A DNA stretch of 64,000 nt, from NCBI GenBank assembly GCA_002633025.1, contig NMRB01000019.1, positions 904,127 through 968,126 of the forward strand, in the 5' to 3' direction. Below, piece after piece: positions 47,501 through 63,524 of this stretch. Positions within the stretch are counted from its first letter, which is position 1; every line of letters begins with the position of its first letter. The notes under the pieces are model-generated. The model worked only from the letters and a program-made list of their open reading frames with translations, was not told the origin of the DNA and did no database searches. The translations under genes were made by a program, and so were the position numbers. The DNA comes from Notospermus geniculatus. Taxonomy: Eukaryota > Nemertea > Pilidiophora > Heteronemertea > Lineidae.

Positions 47501-48554
47501 TGAATCTTGAGAAAGCCTTATTACATGTATGAAAACAGTCTGTGTTTACTCTTCCAGTACCTGAACCGATATTTTGACATGTGTAAAGCCGTCAACGACG
47601 ACGCTGGACTCGGCCTGGCGTGCGAGGCCATAGCTAAGGCCTACGAGAGACAAGACAAAGTCGAAGAGAGCATCAAATACCTGCAGTTGTTCGTTGAAGT
47701 GGCTGAGAGGTCTGGAGAGGAGAAAGCTGTCAGTCGGGCTTGCAGTGACCTTGGTGCTGTTTTCAATTCCCTGGTAAGTAATCGCTGACATCCATTCCTA
47801 ATTTAGTAGATCTGATTGCTGTTTTGAAGACTCCAGTGTAGATCGTTACAAGAATCATTTAGATTCGGGTTCACCATGCTTAGAGATGGACGTGAAGATG
47901 ATTGAGTGTAATCCGTTAATGATTCTTGCAGAGCCGATATGAAGAAGCATCAGAGTATTTCACCAAGGCATACAACATTTCCCGCTCCCTGAACGACAAG
48001 GAAGCCATCAGTTCATCCCGTGTCCAATACGGAATCGCGATTGCCCACAAAATGTTGTCTAACATGTCCAAACACGTGGAACATGCCAACAGACAGTGCT
48101 TGACTCGCATGATTGACTGGAAGAGTGCAAGGAATGACCAGTTTGAAAAAGAAATCAAAGGTTGGTATGGTGTGTCATCATTCGTGCCGGGAATGAAAGC
48201 ATCACCCTTTTGCACTCTCCATTTGTCTGCGAGATGAGTCAGAGTGGTCGCAGAAAGAGCGACAGGCCATCAGGTGGTGGTCAGACTTGTCACCAAATTA
48301 GATATACATGTATACTCATTGTTGCATTCTCTTCCTCAGCTGATGATACGCAATCATCACCCAGTCCCCAGGCTCAATCAGCACCAAGTTCTGCCACGAA
48401 GGAGGAAGAGGAGAAACAGGATGGAGAGAATGAAGCAGCCCAGGAGGAGGAAGAGAAGACTGAAGAGGCTGGTGAGGCTACAGAGGGTGAGGGAGCTGTG
48501 GAGGGGGAGCCACCAGCCGATGAGGGACAGGAGACACAGGAGGAGCAAACCTAG
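44543..48554 (+). CDS. TTC29: Tetratricopeptide repeat protein 29, with internal exon duplication
   Basis: Exons: 44543-44790, 44904-45127, then copy A 45360-45545, 45731-45940, 46065-46150 or copy B 46599-46784, 46974-47183, 47308-47393, then 47558-47773, 47932-48160, 48340-48554. With one copy the phases close to 537 residues. TTC29 is an axonemal protein needed for sperm flagella (family knowledge). Matches include LDMLQEGFHQSFSELFAL, the TPR helices with AEAHCNMGLAFEES, LGLGYEKVKNATTALQ and AIAKAYERQDKVEESIKYL, and HYGIA-like VQYGIAIAHKM. The C-terminal 70 residues are very Glu-rich, ending EGQETQEEQT, longer than in vertebrates. The N-terminal exon is Pro/Lys-rich. AATAAA lies at 49169-49174. 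It is convergent with ABCE1. Confidence 0.95.
45130..47613. repeat. 1.24-kb direct tandem duplication inside TTC29
   Basis: Copy A (45130-46368) and copy B (46369-47613) are nearly identical through exons and introns. The join lies at 46368/46369, where a truncated copy of the NRYFDMCKAVNDDAGLG exon (from 46313) runs straight into intron sequence ACATCTATTCC. The truncated exon has no donor. Exon 46065-46150 ends in phase 0 but the copy-B exon 46599-46784 needs phase 1, so the copies cannot be read in series. Confidence 0.93.
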
Positions 48555-50328
48555 AGTCGATCCTATCCAACTGAACTTATTTCATGTACAATGAATGTGT
48601 GAACTGAAGGAGAATCAGTTTTATTCATTTTGAAAGGAAACATGTACTATTTTCAACACAATATTGGTTCAAATCAATAGGAAGTACCGATGGAGTTATT
48701 GTACCACGGATGATACCGGCCAGTTTCTGATTATTCTGTACCTGATGAAGCACTGACTTGACTAGAAATTCCGCTGGCCAACAAGTCTTATAACCATTCC
48801 TTGACCTACTGATATCAGAATTGGTTCTCTGAGCTGTCTGTGATAGAGTACATTTACGATAGAATGTGCCAGTGTCTGGCAGCCGGGGATGCACTAATGT
48901 CTCCTTGTACAGAAACAATTTGCTTTACTAACACAAATATTTGGTCATGTTCTCAAGAACTGGAGGCAGGCCAAGGCATAGACTACTGCTTTGGTTCAGT
49001 TTGTCCTGGGCAATTCTGCCCAATGCATTCCTCAGTCATCCGTCCGAATGCAGTGTGCATAATTTCACATAATGCATTCCCATTTTGTGTACATTTTCAG
49101 GACTTTTTACAACACATATTTGTATGTGACACTGTATATAATGTTATGTATCGGTACATATCCATAACAATAAAGAAATGGTAGTTTTTGTGTACATATC
49201 TACTCAAGTGGTTTGTTCCTTTGTGAACTGGACTGCATTAAATGTTGACGAATTCATGTACACATCCGATCCCTGTACATGCATGTATGATAGACAACAT
49301 GTTGTAGACTGAAGGAGGAACAAGGAAAAAATCGATATCAAACGATGGAAACAGTAAGGAAGCTAGGCGAAAAATGAAATTTATGTGAAATAGATGACTT
49401 TATTTCACAATAATTTGAACACATATCATCAATAGACCGTTCTCAAATTGACGTAAACAAGAAAGATCTGCGCACTTCCGGCCAAATTTCAACCATAACC
49501 TCGGTCTGAAGCTGAATGACGTGACGCAGGTAACCCCACGACAGTGACGTCGACGTTGCGTCAGACTTGACCATCGCTGAATAATGGATTGCGTCAGGTC
49601 ACCCGGTTTCAGATCGAGGTTATGGTTGAAAGTTCGGAGGAAGTGCGCAGATCTGGGAATTTGAGAACGGTCTATAGGCACATTTAATTTTCATGTACTC
49701 CATTCTTTTAAAGTAAGTTATCTGACATAGTCAGCTGCACCCCATTCTTGTACTTACAAGTATGGAGTCATGGCACCACACCATTTGCAATAAAAGTTCC
49801 TTTTAAAATCTTACAGTATCACACGGATTTATCCCAACCTGAATTTCTCAGGAACCCACTTCCCTGTACATGTACATGTATTTCATAAGAAAGACAGCCC
49901 CATATGTTCCCAGTCGGGCTTTCATTTTACGAGAATTTAAGTTTCTTACAGAAACTCATCATGAAAATATGTACCAGTATGCTGAACTGTCAGGCGCAGA
50001 GGTCTACAAATATAAATATTGGCCCAGAACATCTTGGTCATGAAGTCAGGGTATGCTGATTTTGCTATCCCTAGCAGAGGCGACATCATATTTTCCATCA
50101 AATAAAAGCAAATCCCTGTTTTCCCAGGATGTTAACTGAAATGCCTGCAAAAAGGAGAACGACTCACATGACATGCTTACAGTCAGTCTGAGCTCCATTT
50201 CGATGCTCAACAGCATTTCATTTAAGTCATCCAAAACGCCATCTATATGTGAACACATCAACTATCACAATGACCTCCCACCAATGATTTCTGACGAAAA
50301 ACATCATCCTGATTCCATGTGTTGTTCC
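48555..50328. other. TTC29/ABCE1 convergent intergenic region
   Basis: TTC29 3' UTR with AATAAA at 49169-49174; a minus-strand AATAAA for ABCE1 (TTTATT at about 49400) sits next to the MITE at 49433-49674. No coding segment is seen. Confidence 0.5.
49433..49674. mobile_element. 242-bp MITE with TAGACCGTTCTCAAATT ends
   Basis: Left TAGACCGTTCTCAAATT and right AATTTGAGAACGGTCTA are perfect inverted repeats. Pairing resumes with AGATCTGCGCACTTCC/GGAAGTGCGCAGATCT and ATAACCTCG. The core contains several GACGT motifs. Confidence 0.88.
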
Positions 50329-54787
<4,459 letters not shown>

Positions 54788-57278
54788 CTTCCTGAAAATA
54801 TCAACACAAATGGGGTCCTACTAAATAGCGTCAGCAACAAATTTCAGCGTCAGCAACTTAAAAGTTGGCGTCAACAAGGTCCCGAAGGAAATCATCAGTA
54901 GGCCTAGGCCTAGGCCTACATGGGTGTCAACATTTTTATACAATTTACATCCCCATCCCATAGGCCTAGATCTAGGCCGCCAGTTTGCAAGTGCACCACA
55001 GTGCGTCCCATTGAGTTGACTGAACACGTTAGACGGGTAATGCATGACAGCAATAGGCCTAGCATCATCTGCTATGCACATGCACGCATCCTCATGCACG
55101 TGGAACGTGGCGCTCTGCACCAACAACTTCAAGAACAGCTGGAATATTTTTGACGGATGGATATGGGCCCTAGATGCGACCCACATAACCAGATGTGGCA
55201 ATAACTTCACCAAACACAAACCTGGATTGAAGGTGGTTTCACCAAGTAGGATCTAAGAGTATCAGATTTTTCGGTATTGCACAATAAGCGGAAATATTTC
55301 GGCCGGCTTTTCACAACCTTCTCGCCAAAATGGCGTGCAGTCGAGGAGACCATGCCTGCGGTTCATAGAAACACCGGAACGGACCGGAACGGACCAAAAC
55401 GGACAATACTTGAAGCACTTTATGATAAGGTTGAGTCCCAAGGGGTACCGGCCTAATTCACCTCGTACTGCTAAATTACTCGCTTTTTTGTTAACATATC
55501 AACTATAGCAAGGAATTCGTAATTTCAAAATCACTTACCTATGAAGTTTAAAAGAATTAGCACTGTATCTATGCGTGGTGTCCTTCTCTAAGTTGCTAGG
55601 GAGGTTGATGATGGTAATGGCTTCGAATGGACACTTTTTCACACATATCCCACAACCAATGCAAAGGTTCTCAGATATGAAAGCTAATTTACTCGTGGGA
55701 GTAACTTCTATGCAAAGTTTGCCTGCAAGATCGAACAGAAATTAGGCTACATGTGACAATATAATTGACTTATAATCAGAAAGACTTCTTACTCTATTAA
55801 CAGCCCACCTCTTGCCTTATTGTGTACAAGAAAATGAATAATACTGACCAGCTCTGACAATAGGACAAGTCTTCTTGCATTCTTGCCGACATTTCTTCGG
55901 TTTACATCTGTCAGTGCTGACTATGGCAATTCGAGTCAGTTTATCTTGCGACTGTTTGTTATCCTTGGTCGCCATCTTCCTGAAAATATCAACACAAATG
56001 GGATCCTACTAAATAGCGTCAGCAACAAATTAGATTGGATACTCGATATATGGGGTACACTTTTAATCGAGTTCGCCTGGCGCTGTGCATTTTGGGATTC
56101 CGTACTTCTTGTAGCGAGTATACTCGGTTTTTGAGGTCCGCTCAGCATGCTCAGACCTGTACAAACAAGAAGAACAGCTGGAATATTTTTGACGGATGGA
56201 TATGGGCCCTACATGCGGCCCACATAACCAGATGTGGCAACAACTTCACCAAACACAAACCTGGATTGAAGGTGGTTTCACCAAGTAGAATCTAAGAGTA
56301 TCAGATTTTTCGGTATTGCACAATTAACGGAAATATTTCGGCCGGCTTTTCACAACCTTCTCGCCAAAATGGCGTGCAGTCGACGAGACCATGCCTGCGC
56401 ACATCGCTACTGCGCACACCTATTCCGCTTACACCATGAACAAAACGCGAGCGAACTCACTAAAAGTCCCCAAACTACTAGACGACAAGTGTGAACCATA
56501 AAGTTATATTTTTCTAGCTCTTAAAATCTTAAGAAATAACTATATATCTCACTAGAATTAATGACAGGTTCGTGTCTTTTTTGTTACTGTTACAAGTGGC
56601 AGTGAAAAAAGATTTTGCCAGCAGCAGGAAAATGTCAACCAAATGAAGCCAGTTTTCATCAAATTTCTTCAGTGGAGTCTGATTTTCTGGTATAAGATTT
56701 CATTCATGCCATGCTTCGTACTATTCCCCACGTATTGAAATACTGATACGTAGTATCAGATGTGAAAATAAGTTGAAAAACTGAAATATTGTGATGACAG
56801 CTTGTTTGACCATCAGTCGACCATTTCATGATGATGGCAGATGGGGTGATGATGATGCTGACCAGTTCTAAGCCTATCCCTATCCCTAGGCCTACATGCC
56901 CTATGCATGCACATCATCATGTGTATGTGGGCTACAAGGTACCGGCTACTAGGTAGCCCACATGAATATATGATCATGATGATAAAGGCTGTAGGCCTAG
57001 GCTAGGCCGACATGAATGGTTCATGGTAACACTTGTACTTGTTTGTAGGCCTAGGCCTATGCCATCATCATGAGGCGCTGTAGCTAGGTATAGCAAAGCC
57101 AAGGCACAGTCTATCGTCCAGGATTCATTCCTCCACTACTCATCTTGCATTACAGTTGAAGTAAAGCTGCCAGAATGTTTGACGTGTTAATTTCATTTTC
57201 AGTATCTCGATGGTATTGTCACAATAAGCCACCAGATGACATCGTCGTACCTGTGGTGCTAATCATCCTTCCTTGAGG
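54788..57278. other. ABCE1/SPRY-gene divergent region
   Basis: Apart from the duplicated ABCE1 5' region, 56400-57278 holds no supported exon. It contains AGGCCT-rich sequence around 56870-57070 and must include the 5' UTR of the SPRY gene, with an acceptor-like TTCATTTTCAG at about 57192-57202 just upstream of the start codon. Confidence 0.4.
55539..55975 (-). CDS. ABCE1: Duplicate ABCE1 exons 1 and 2
   Basis: Exon 1' 55849-55975 (ATG at 55975) and exon 2' 55539-55722 have the same lengths (127 and 184 bp), phases and splice sites as 54661-54787 and 54294-54477, and encode the same iron-sulphur domain with no disabling change. Exon 2' could splice to exon 3 at 54009-54126 by skipping the proximal pair, making this an alternative promoter plus first exons. 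It could equally be an uncollapsed haplotype. Confidence 0.85.
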
Positions 57279-60200
57279 ATGATGGATCAAACAGATGCCG
57301 GTGATTGCGATGAGTTTACAAAGCTTACCATTGATGTTGATGATTCGGTTGAAAGACGCTCACCTTGCTCACAACCAGATATTGTTCTTAGTGATGAACT
57401 CAAACTTCCCTCTGATGATCAGTCCTCCCCATCTTCAGTACTAGGAGCCACTCCAGGAAGTACGGAAGAACTTTTTCCTGCTGTGACGGCACAGTTGGAC
57501 TGTTACCATGATGGCAACTTACTCTTTGGTAGATCATTCCCCAAAACCTTTGAACGAGCTTTATCTACAAATAGTGACAGAGATGTAAATGACAATCGAT
57601 CAATTCCTGAAAAACCTAAACACTACCCAAAGAGACACTCATTTCAAGGACTGGTGCTAGATCTTCCCAAACGGAACTCACTACCTGGGATTCCAGGAGA
57701 TCGACCCCCGACCAGACACCACAGCACACAACACTTACTCCCAGCACCATCTATTTCTCAAGCTTTGGATGAGTATGCCTTGTTTTCTTGTTATGATGAA
57801 CGTGTCCACCTGAGTGTTTTCCGGAGTTCATTTCGGAAGTCAAAGAATCGGTTTAAAAGAAGTCTGCAGAAACGTATGAATGCAGTTACACCCTCCGATG
57901 ATGGAAGTTACCTTGGTGATACCTGTATCTCATCTGGGTTTGACTCCAAGTCCAAACTGCTTGCTGGAACTACATTCAGAAAAGGCAAACAACATGGTGA
58001 GATTGATTTTCTGTCAATCTGTTTGAATTTCAAAGATGAATAATATTCATTTGATTTTGATTATATTGTGTGTTAGGAACAGCTTTATAATCCCCAGTCA
58101 ATATTCAAACAAAGGATGTCCATTGATGGATTAAGGCTTCAAGAGTTCTGTGAAGTGTGCCATTTCCAGTTGGAGATTCTAAAGTTCTGTTTCATGTAAG
58201 ATGGCCCATCCCAGACGGCCCCCATCTTATAACCCTTGAAAACTCTTTCCATATACATCTCTCCACCCCTTACCTCCATACTTGTATAACTTAGGTAATC
58301 CTTAAAAGGTCAAAATTTAATCTATTTAGTGAAATATCAATGGGATGTCAACTGTAAAGGACCAAACATTGATGTCATCGAGAATAAAACCAAGATCATC
58401 AGAAGGAAAGGTGCAAACCCCTCCACGGATGCTGCACGTGGCTCCATAGGTTTCAACAGTGGGAAGCATGTCTTCGAGTTCCAGTTTAATGATGTTCCAT
58501 GGGGATCATACTGTAGTGTTGGTGTGGTGATGAAGTATGCTGACCTCAGCATGCCAGGTGGGTAAACGCGGGTAATACAGGAACAGTCCAAGTAGTGGCA
58601 CTAGTTCTTTGTTGTCATGGACAAGTGCATATATACCGGTAATTGATGCTCTGACACCCTTTGGACTTGTCATTTAAAATGCGAATAATGATTTAATCTC
58701 TGCTTTCTGTTCCAAAATCTTCACACTTCAGGACATGATTTTACTCTTTTCTTCCCTAGAATTTGGTCACCTGTTGGGCAAGGATGAGTTCAGCTGGGGC
58801 TGGGATCTACCATCACGACAGCTGATACACAATGGAAAAGTAGCTGATGTGGTTTACCCAACGACCGATTTGATCATTCCACGCTTCATAACCATGATCC
58901 TCAACATGGAGAAAGGAGAACTCAGCTTCATGATCAATGACAAAGATCTCGGGGTTGCATTCACCGGTAGGTCTGGTGACGACCGTCAAACTCGTAAAGC
59001 TTGTTGTTCGACAAAACTTGCCATCCGTTGGTAACCGTCCATCTTTCCCCACAGCTCGTTGGTCATCTTTATTCATTCTGTGCTATGAGCATGGCAAGTG
59101 TAAGTTATCAGAGGGCAGTTGGAATGAAGGAATGGCAGTTAAATCTCAGCCAGTCTGATTCTGTGGATCACTTCATATCTTCATGTCTCACAAATAAACT
59201 GACTCACTTTCAGATATACTGTCTGGAAAAATCCAGGACTATGAGCTCTACCCCGCCTGTTCCTGTGTCTTCACGAACATGGAGGTCAAACTTTTGGTGG
59301 TCGACTCCAGCTTTCTGGTGAGAAAACCAAAGACAGAAGAAGCTGAGAAGGAGGCCATCAAACTTGAAGACATGTGTGAGTTGAGGAACATCATCTGGTT
59401 TTTGCTGATATCACATGTGCCGGCATTAGGTTTTCTCTGAGATATCTTGAAATATCTTGAATGAAGTCAAGGTAGTATAGGTTTCTGTCTTGTATTTTCA
59501 GGCATTTCCAAGTTGACAGACAGACAGCACCATCTACTGGAGGTCACACATGGATGGGACAACCGTAAAAAGGCCTACAAGCTGTACAGTAGTATCGCAA
59601 ACAACCCTTGTATCTGCCATGTTCATGGAGATACCTACGCCACCGATAATTATGAAAATGTTCTGGTGAGACTCAAATTCTGCTTTACATTGCTGAAGGT
59701 GCTTCTTGACGTACCCATGCTACTAGACTACCGTATTTCGTCTAAATATGATTTTGGCCATGCTACACACACCAGACGTTTCATGAGAAGTACATGGAAC
59801 TTTGTCTTGTTCCAGGGCATACGCAGTCGGAATGGTTTCACTTCTGGTGTCCACAGGTGGGAAGTGAAAGAAGAACAGATGTACACCTCGGCAGTGTCCT
59901 TCATGGAGCTAGATTTCAGACACAATGATCTGGTGGTTGGAATCTGTAAGTGGAGGCAGTGATCCTTGTTTGTTTGAAATCGGTTGAGGAATGATGTGTG
60001 GTACTCCTGCTGGTCAAACGTAGTTGCTCCTGTCAAGTTGACATCGTTCAGGTCCTCCATAACTGAAATTGAAGTCATGCTGGAACAATGGTCCTCTTTC
60101 CTTAAGGTCTTTGTGATCAGCCCCTATATCCTCTTGTTTTATAGCTACAGAAGATTTTGATGACTATTACGATGGGAAACCCCATAAAGTTGAGATGTTG

Positions 60201-63200
60201 AAGTATGTCCATAACTTCTGGGGTTGGCGCCACCTGACCAAGCAACTCTACAACGATCAGTACCATGATGAACTCTATGCACAAAATGGTAAATCATTCA
60301 ATTCCTGCCAGCTTATTGCCTGTTTTTCTGAAAGTGGTTCACAGCATGAAATCTCATGTTTTTGAGGAACCAAACATTTGTTGTCTCCCCAAGTCCTTTA
60401 ACGTGAAGGTTTGACAACACAGGTTTCTCCGGGCACTCTGGTTTCCTCCTGCTGTGGCATAAATGAGCAAAGTGTTGTCTATAGAGCAGCCGTGGTGTTC
60501 TAGTGGCTCAGGCCCCTGGTTGGATGACAGTTCCACCGTTTTTGACACCAGACGATAAACCCTATTCTGATCCTCTTCTCCAGTTCCCAAGACGCTCCAT
60601 GCCATGCGAGGAATCACCGTCATCCTCAACAGCGACAGAGGAGAGTTATCGTTCGAGTACGATGGCGAGAATCTTGGGACAGCCTTCAGAAATCTTCCTC
60701 ATGTCAAACTTTACCCTACGGTGCTCTACATCACTGGATATTTTCCTGTTTCTATCACTTACTTAGATGGTCCAAAAGGTGAGTGGAAAGCCACTTCTCC
60801 ACCATGTGAGAGTTTTCAAAGAGATGAAAAGCACAAAAATTGACACACAATATATGATAAATAAAGAGGCAATTTCCAGAGTGTTTGCGAATTTTCGACC
60901 CCAACCGGGGTCTTCTTCAGGCTGGAACTTTACAATCCGAAACTCTAGAACAGACTGAGCTGAAACCCAAATGTAGACATGAAGTATCCCATCCAAACAG
61001 GACGTGGCAGCAATTAAGGAGGAATTAAGGAGCAATTATCCCTGGCCATTGGTTTTCCTTAATTGCTGTCACGTCCTGTTTGGATGGGATACTTCATGTC
61101 TACATTTGGGTTTCAGCTCAGTCTGTTCTAGAGTTTCGGATTGTAAAGTTCCAGCCTGAAGAAGACCCCGGTTGGGGTCGAAAATTCGCAAACACTCTGG
61201 AAATGTGAGAGTTTTCTTGTACAAGTTGGCTCTCAATGGGCAATTCACCATTTTTGGTATCCTTGGGACTTGACACTGAGAAATCCTGCAGAGCCCCTCT
61301 TTCTTCCCTCCCTTTAATGATTTATGCATTGCTATTTTTTCAGCTTATCTGCAGGACTTCATCCAAAATATTGACAAGATGGCGCTTACCGTATCCGAGT
61401 ATCAGGGGTTGCTTGGATACAAATCTCTCCTGCGTCCTCATTGGCTCATGCTTGAAATGGCTTCGGACAAGATGAAGGACAAGTTTTCCTGGGATAGGGA
61501 CACCATTGCCAATACAGTATTTGGAATTGATGTATGTATATTGTTTTATCGAATCATGGTCTAAGTAGCCAATTTGCTGTTACTTGCTGTCACTATTTAG
61601 CCTTAACAGAGGAGGACCTCTTATCTTTTGTTATTTCAGAGGAGGGACCCCAAATGGTTGGTACACAATTCTGTAGTCCATAATGGTGGGAGACTCAAAA
61701 ATGTTTCTTGTGCGGACCCTGTGCGTGGGAAGATCCCTGTGTCCGAAGGATTCCATGTCTGGACGTACACGTTCTCACAAACGCTGAGAGCAGACGATCA
61801 CTACTTGATCGGAGTTGGTAAGAAATTACCGGTAGTTGAATTCAGACCTTGACTCGGTGGGGCTGGGGTTATTCTAGGCAAACAATTTGACACCAAGAGC
61901 TGGGGTCATTTGAGGCCTCCAGGTTGACACAAGGGGGCTGGTTCATTTTGGGCCCATCAGTATTTGACTCTCACATGAAGCAGTGCCTCGAGTTCAGATC
62001 AGTTTGCACCATTACATGTAGATTGACCTTGCTCAAGGAAGCAGATGAACAGTGCTGACTTGAAGATTTGAACCAAGACCTTCTTGCCCGTTGTCTTGAA
62101 CTACATCATCTCTATTCCTTCTCTATCTCGGAATATTCGTATCTTTTCAGTGAATGACCATTACTATGACCCAGACAACGTGTCTGTGGATCGTAGCTTG
62201 TATCTGTGGCTATGGGACATTATGGAGGGCACCCTATACCATGGGTGTCGACAGATTGCAAGATATCCAGTTTATCCTCTGGGTAGGTTGAGGCATACGT
62301 CACAAAAGTTTTGTATCATCTTTCCACACTGCCCCGTGCAGGACTTGGACCCATCTAGCATGGGCAATTCGAATTATAAGCCATTGTGGTAACCACTTGG
62401 CCCTAAAGGATATCTTTCCTGGCCATTGGTTTAGGCTGTGTCATAACTGGGACTACAAAAGTGTCCTTACACATTGTGCCCGTGGTTGTTAAAATGCTTT
62501 TCAGAGGATTGTTTTATCGAATCATGGTCTAAGTAGCCAATTTGCTGTTACTTGCTGTCACTATTTAGCCTTAACAGAGGAGGACCTCTTATCTTTTGTT
62601 GTTTCAGAGGAGGGACCCCAAATGGTTGGTACACAATGCTGTAGTCCATAATGGTGGGAGACTCAAAAATGTTTCTTGTGCGGACCCTGTGCGTGGGAAG
62701 ATCCCGGTGTCCGAAGGATTCCATGTCTGGACGTATACATTCTCACAAACGCTGAGAGCAGACGATCATTACTTGATTGGAGTCGGTAAGTTATGGTTGC
62801 CCATTGTCTTGCACTGTGCCACTACCTCATCACTTTTCCTTCTTTATCTCTGACTACTTCGTATCTTTTCAGTGAATGACCATTACTATGACCCAGACAA
62901 CATCTCTGTGGATCGTAGCTTGTATCTGTGGCTATGGGACATTATGGAGGGCACCCTATACCATGGGTGTCGACAGATTGCAAGATATCCAGTTTATCCT
63001 CTGGGTAGGTTGGGGCATATGTCACAAAAGTTTTGTATCATCTTTCCACACTGCCCCGTGCAGGACTTGGACCCATCTAGCATGGGCAATTCGAATTACA
63101 TGTATAAGCCATTATGGTAACCACTTGGCCCTAAAGGATATCTTCCTGGCCATTGGTTTAGGCTGTGTCATAACTGGGACTACAAAAGTGTCCTTACACA

Positions 63201-63524
63201 TTGTGCCCGTGGTTGTTAAAATGCTTTTCAGAGGATGTTGTTGGACTGTTTATTTCATAAAACTGGTGACTAGGGTATCAGCTGCAAGTATTCTCTCATA
63301 TTTCCTCCTCATTTCAGATTTCGAGCCTGACCGCTACTACCGATTCCAGCTCATCATTGACTTGGAGAATAACTGCAAGTTTGGATTTACTGCCTTAGCT
63401 CCTCACATTCCTATGGAACTTGGGATAGCATTTGAGAACCTACCAGAAGGACGATACTTTCCCTGCCTGTTGTATAAAAGTGGCGTGTTGGATTGCAAAC
63501 TTGAGTACATTGAGGGACCACCAG
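57279..63524 (+). CDS. Triple-SPRY-domain protein, 3' end beyond the window
   Basis: Exons: 57279-57996, 58330-58557, 58760-58966, 59214-59375, 59502-59665, 59816-59945, 60145-60288, 60584-60778, 61344-61531, 61640-61817, 62151-62282 (or the copies 62608-62785, 62873-63004), 63318-63524. The phases agree. The first 240 residues are acidic then basic and Ser-rich (FRKSKNRFKRSLQKRM), with no known domain. SPRY 1: ARGSIGFNSGKHVFEFQF, SWGWDLPSRQLIHNGKV, LNMEKGELSFMINDKDLGVAF. SPRY 2: GVHRWEVK, NDLVVGIC, ILNSDRGELSFEYDGENLGTAF. A helical linker (YLQDFIQNIDKMALTVSEYQ) precedes SPRY 3: SEGFHVWTYTFSQ, DDHYLIGV, SVDRSLYLWLWD, MELGIAFENLPEG. SPRY domains bind short peptides, often in ubiquitin ligases; domain 1 recalls FBXO45. 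I cannot name an orthologue. Confidence 0.85.
60872..61204. mobile_element. Foldback element with 148-bp arms
   Basis: Left arm 60872-61020 and right arm 61057-61204 are almost perfect reverse complements (ATTTCCAGAGTGTTTGCGAA .. TTCGCAAACACTCTGGAAAT), leaving a 36-bp loop. The arms include GACCCCAACCGGGGTCTTCT TCAGGC. It lies in the intron between exons 8 and 9 of the SPRY gene. Confidence 0.92.
61541..63236. repeat. Tandem duplication of two SPRY-gene exons
   Basis: Copy A 61541-62508 and copy B 62509-63236 both contain the RRDPKWLVHN exon (178 bp) and the VNDHYYDPDN exon (132 bp) with very similar introns; copy A has about 240 bp more intron between them. Differences are mostly silent (for example S/A in the first exon, V/I in the second). 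The second exon ends in phase 1 while the first begins in phase 0, so the set cannot be read twice in series. Confidence 0.92.

Noticed and set aside
48244-48594. Arg-rich 116-codon frame
   Set aside because: Out-of-frame reading of the Glu-rich last exon of TTC29.
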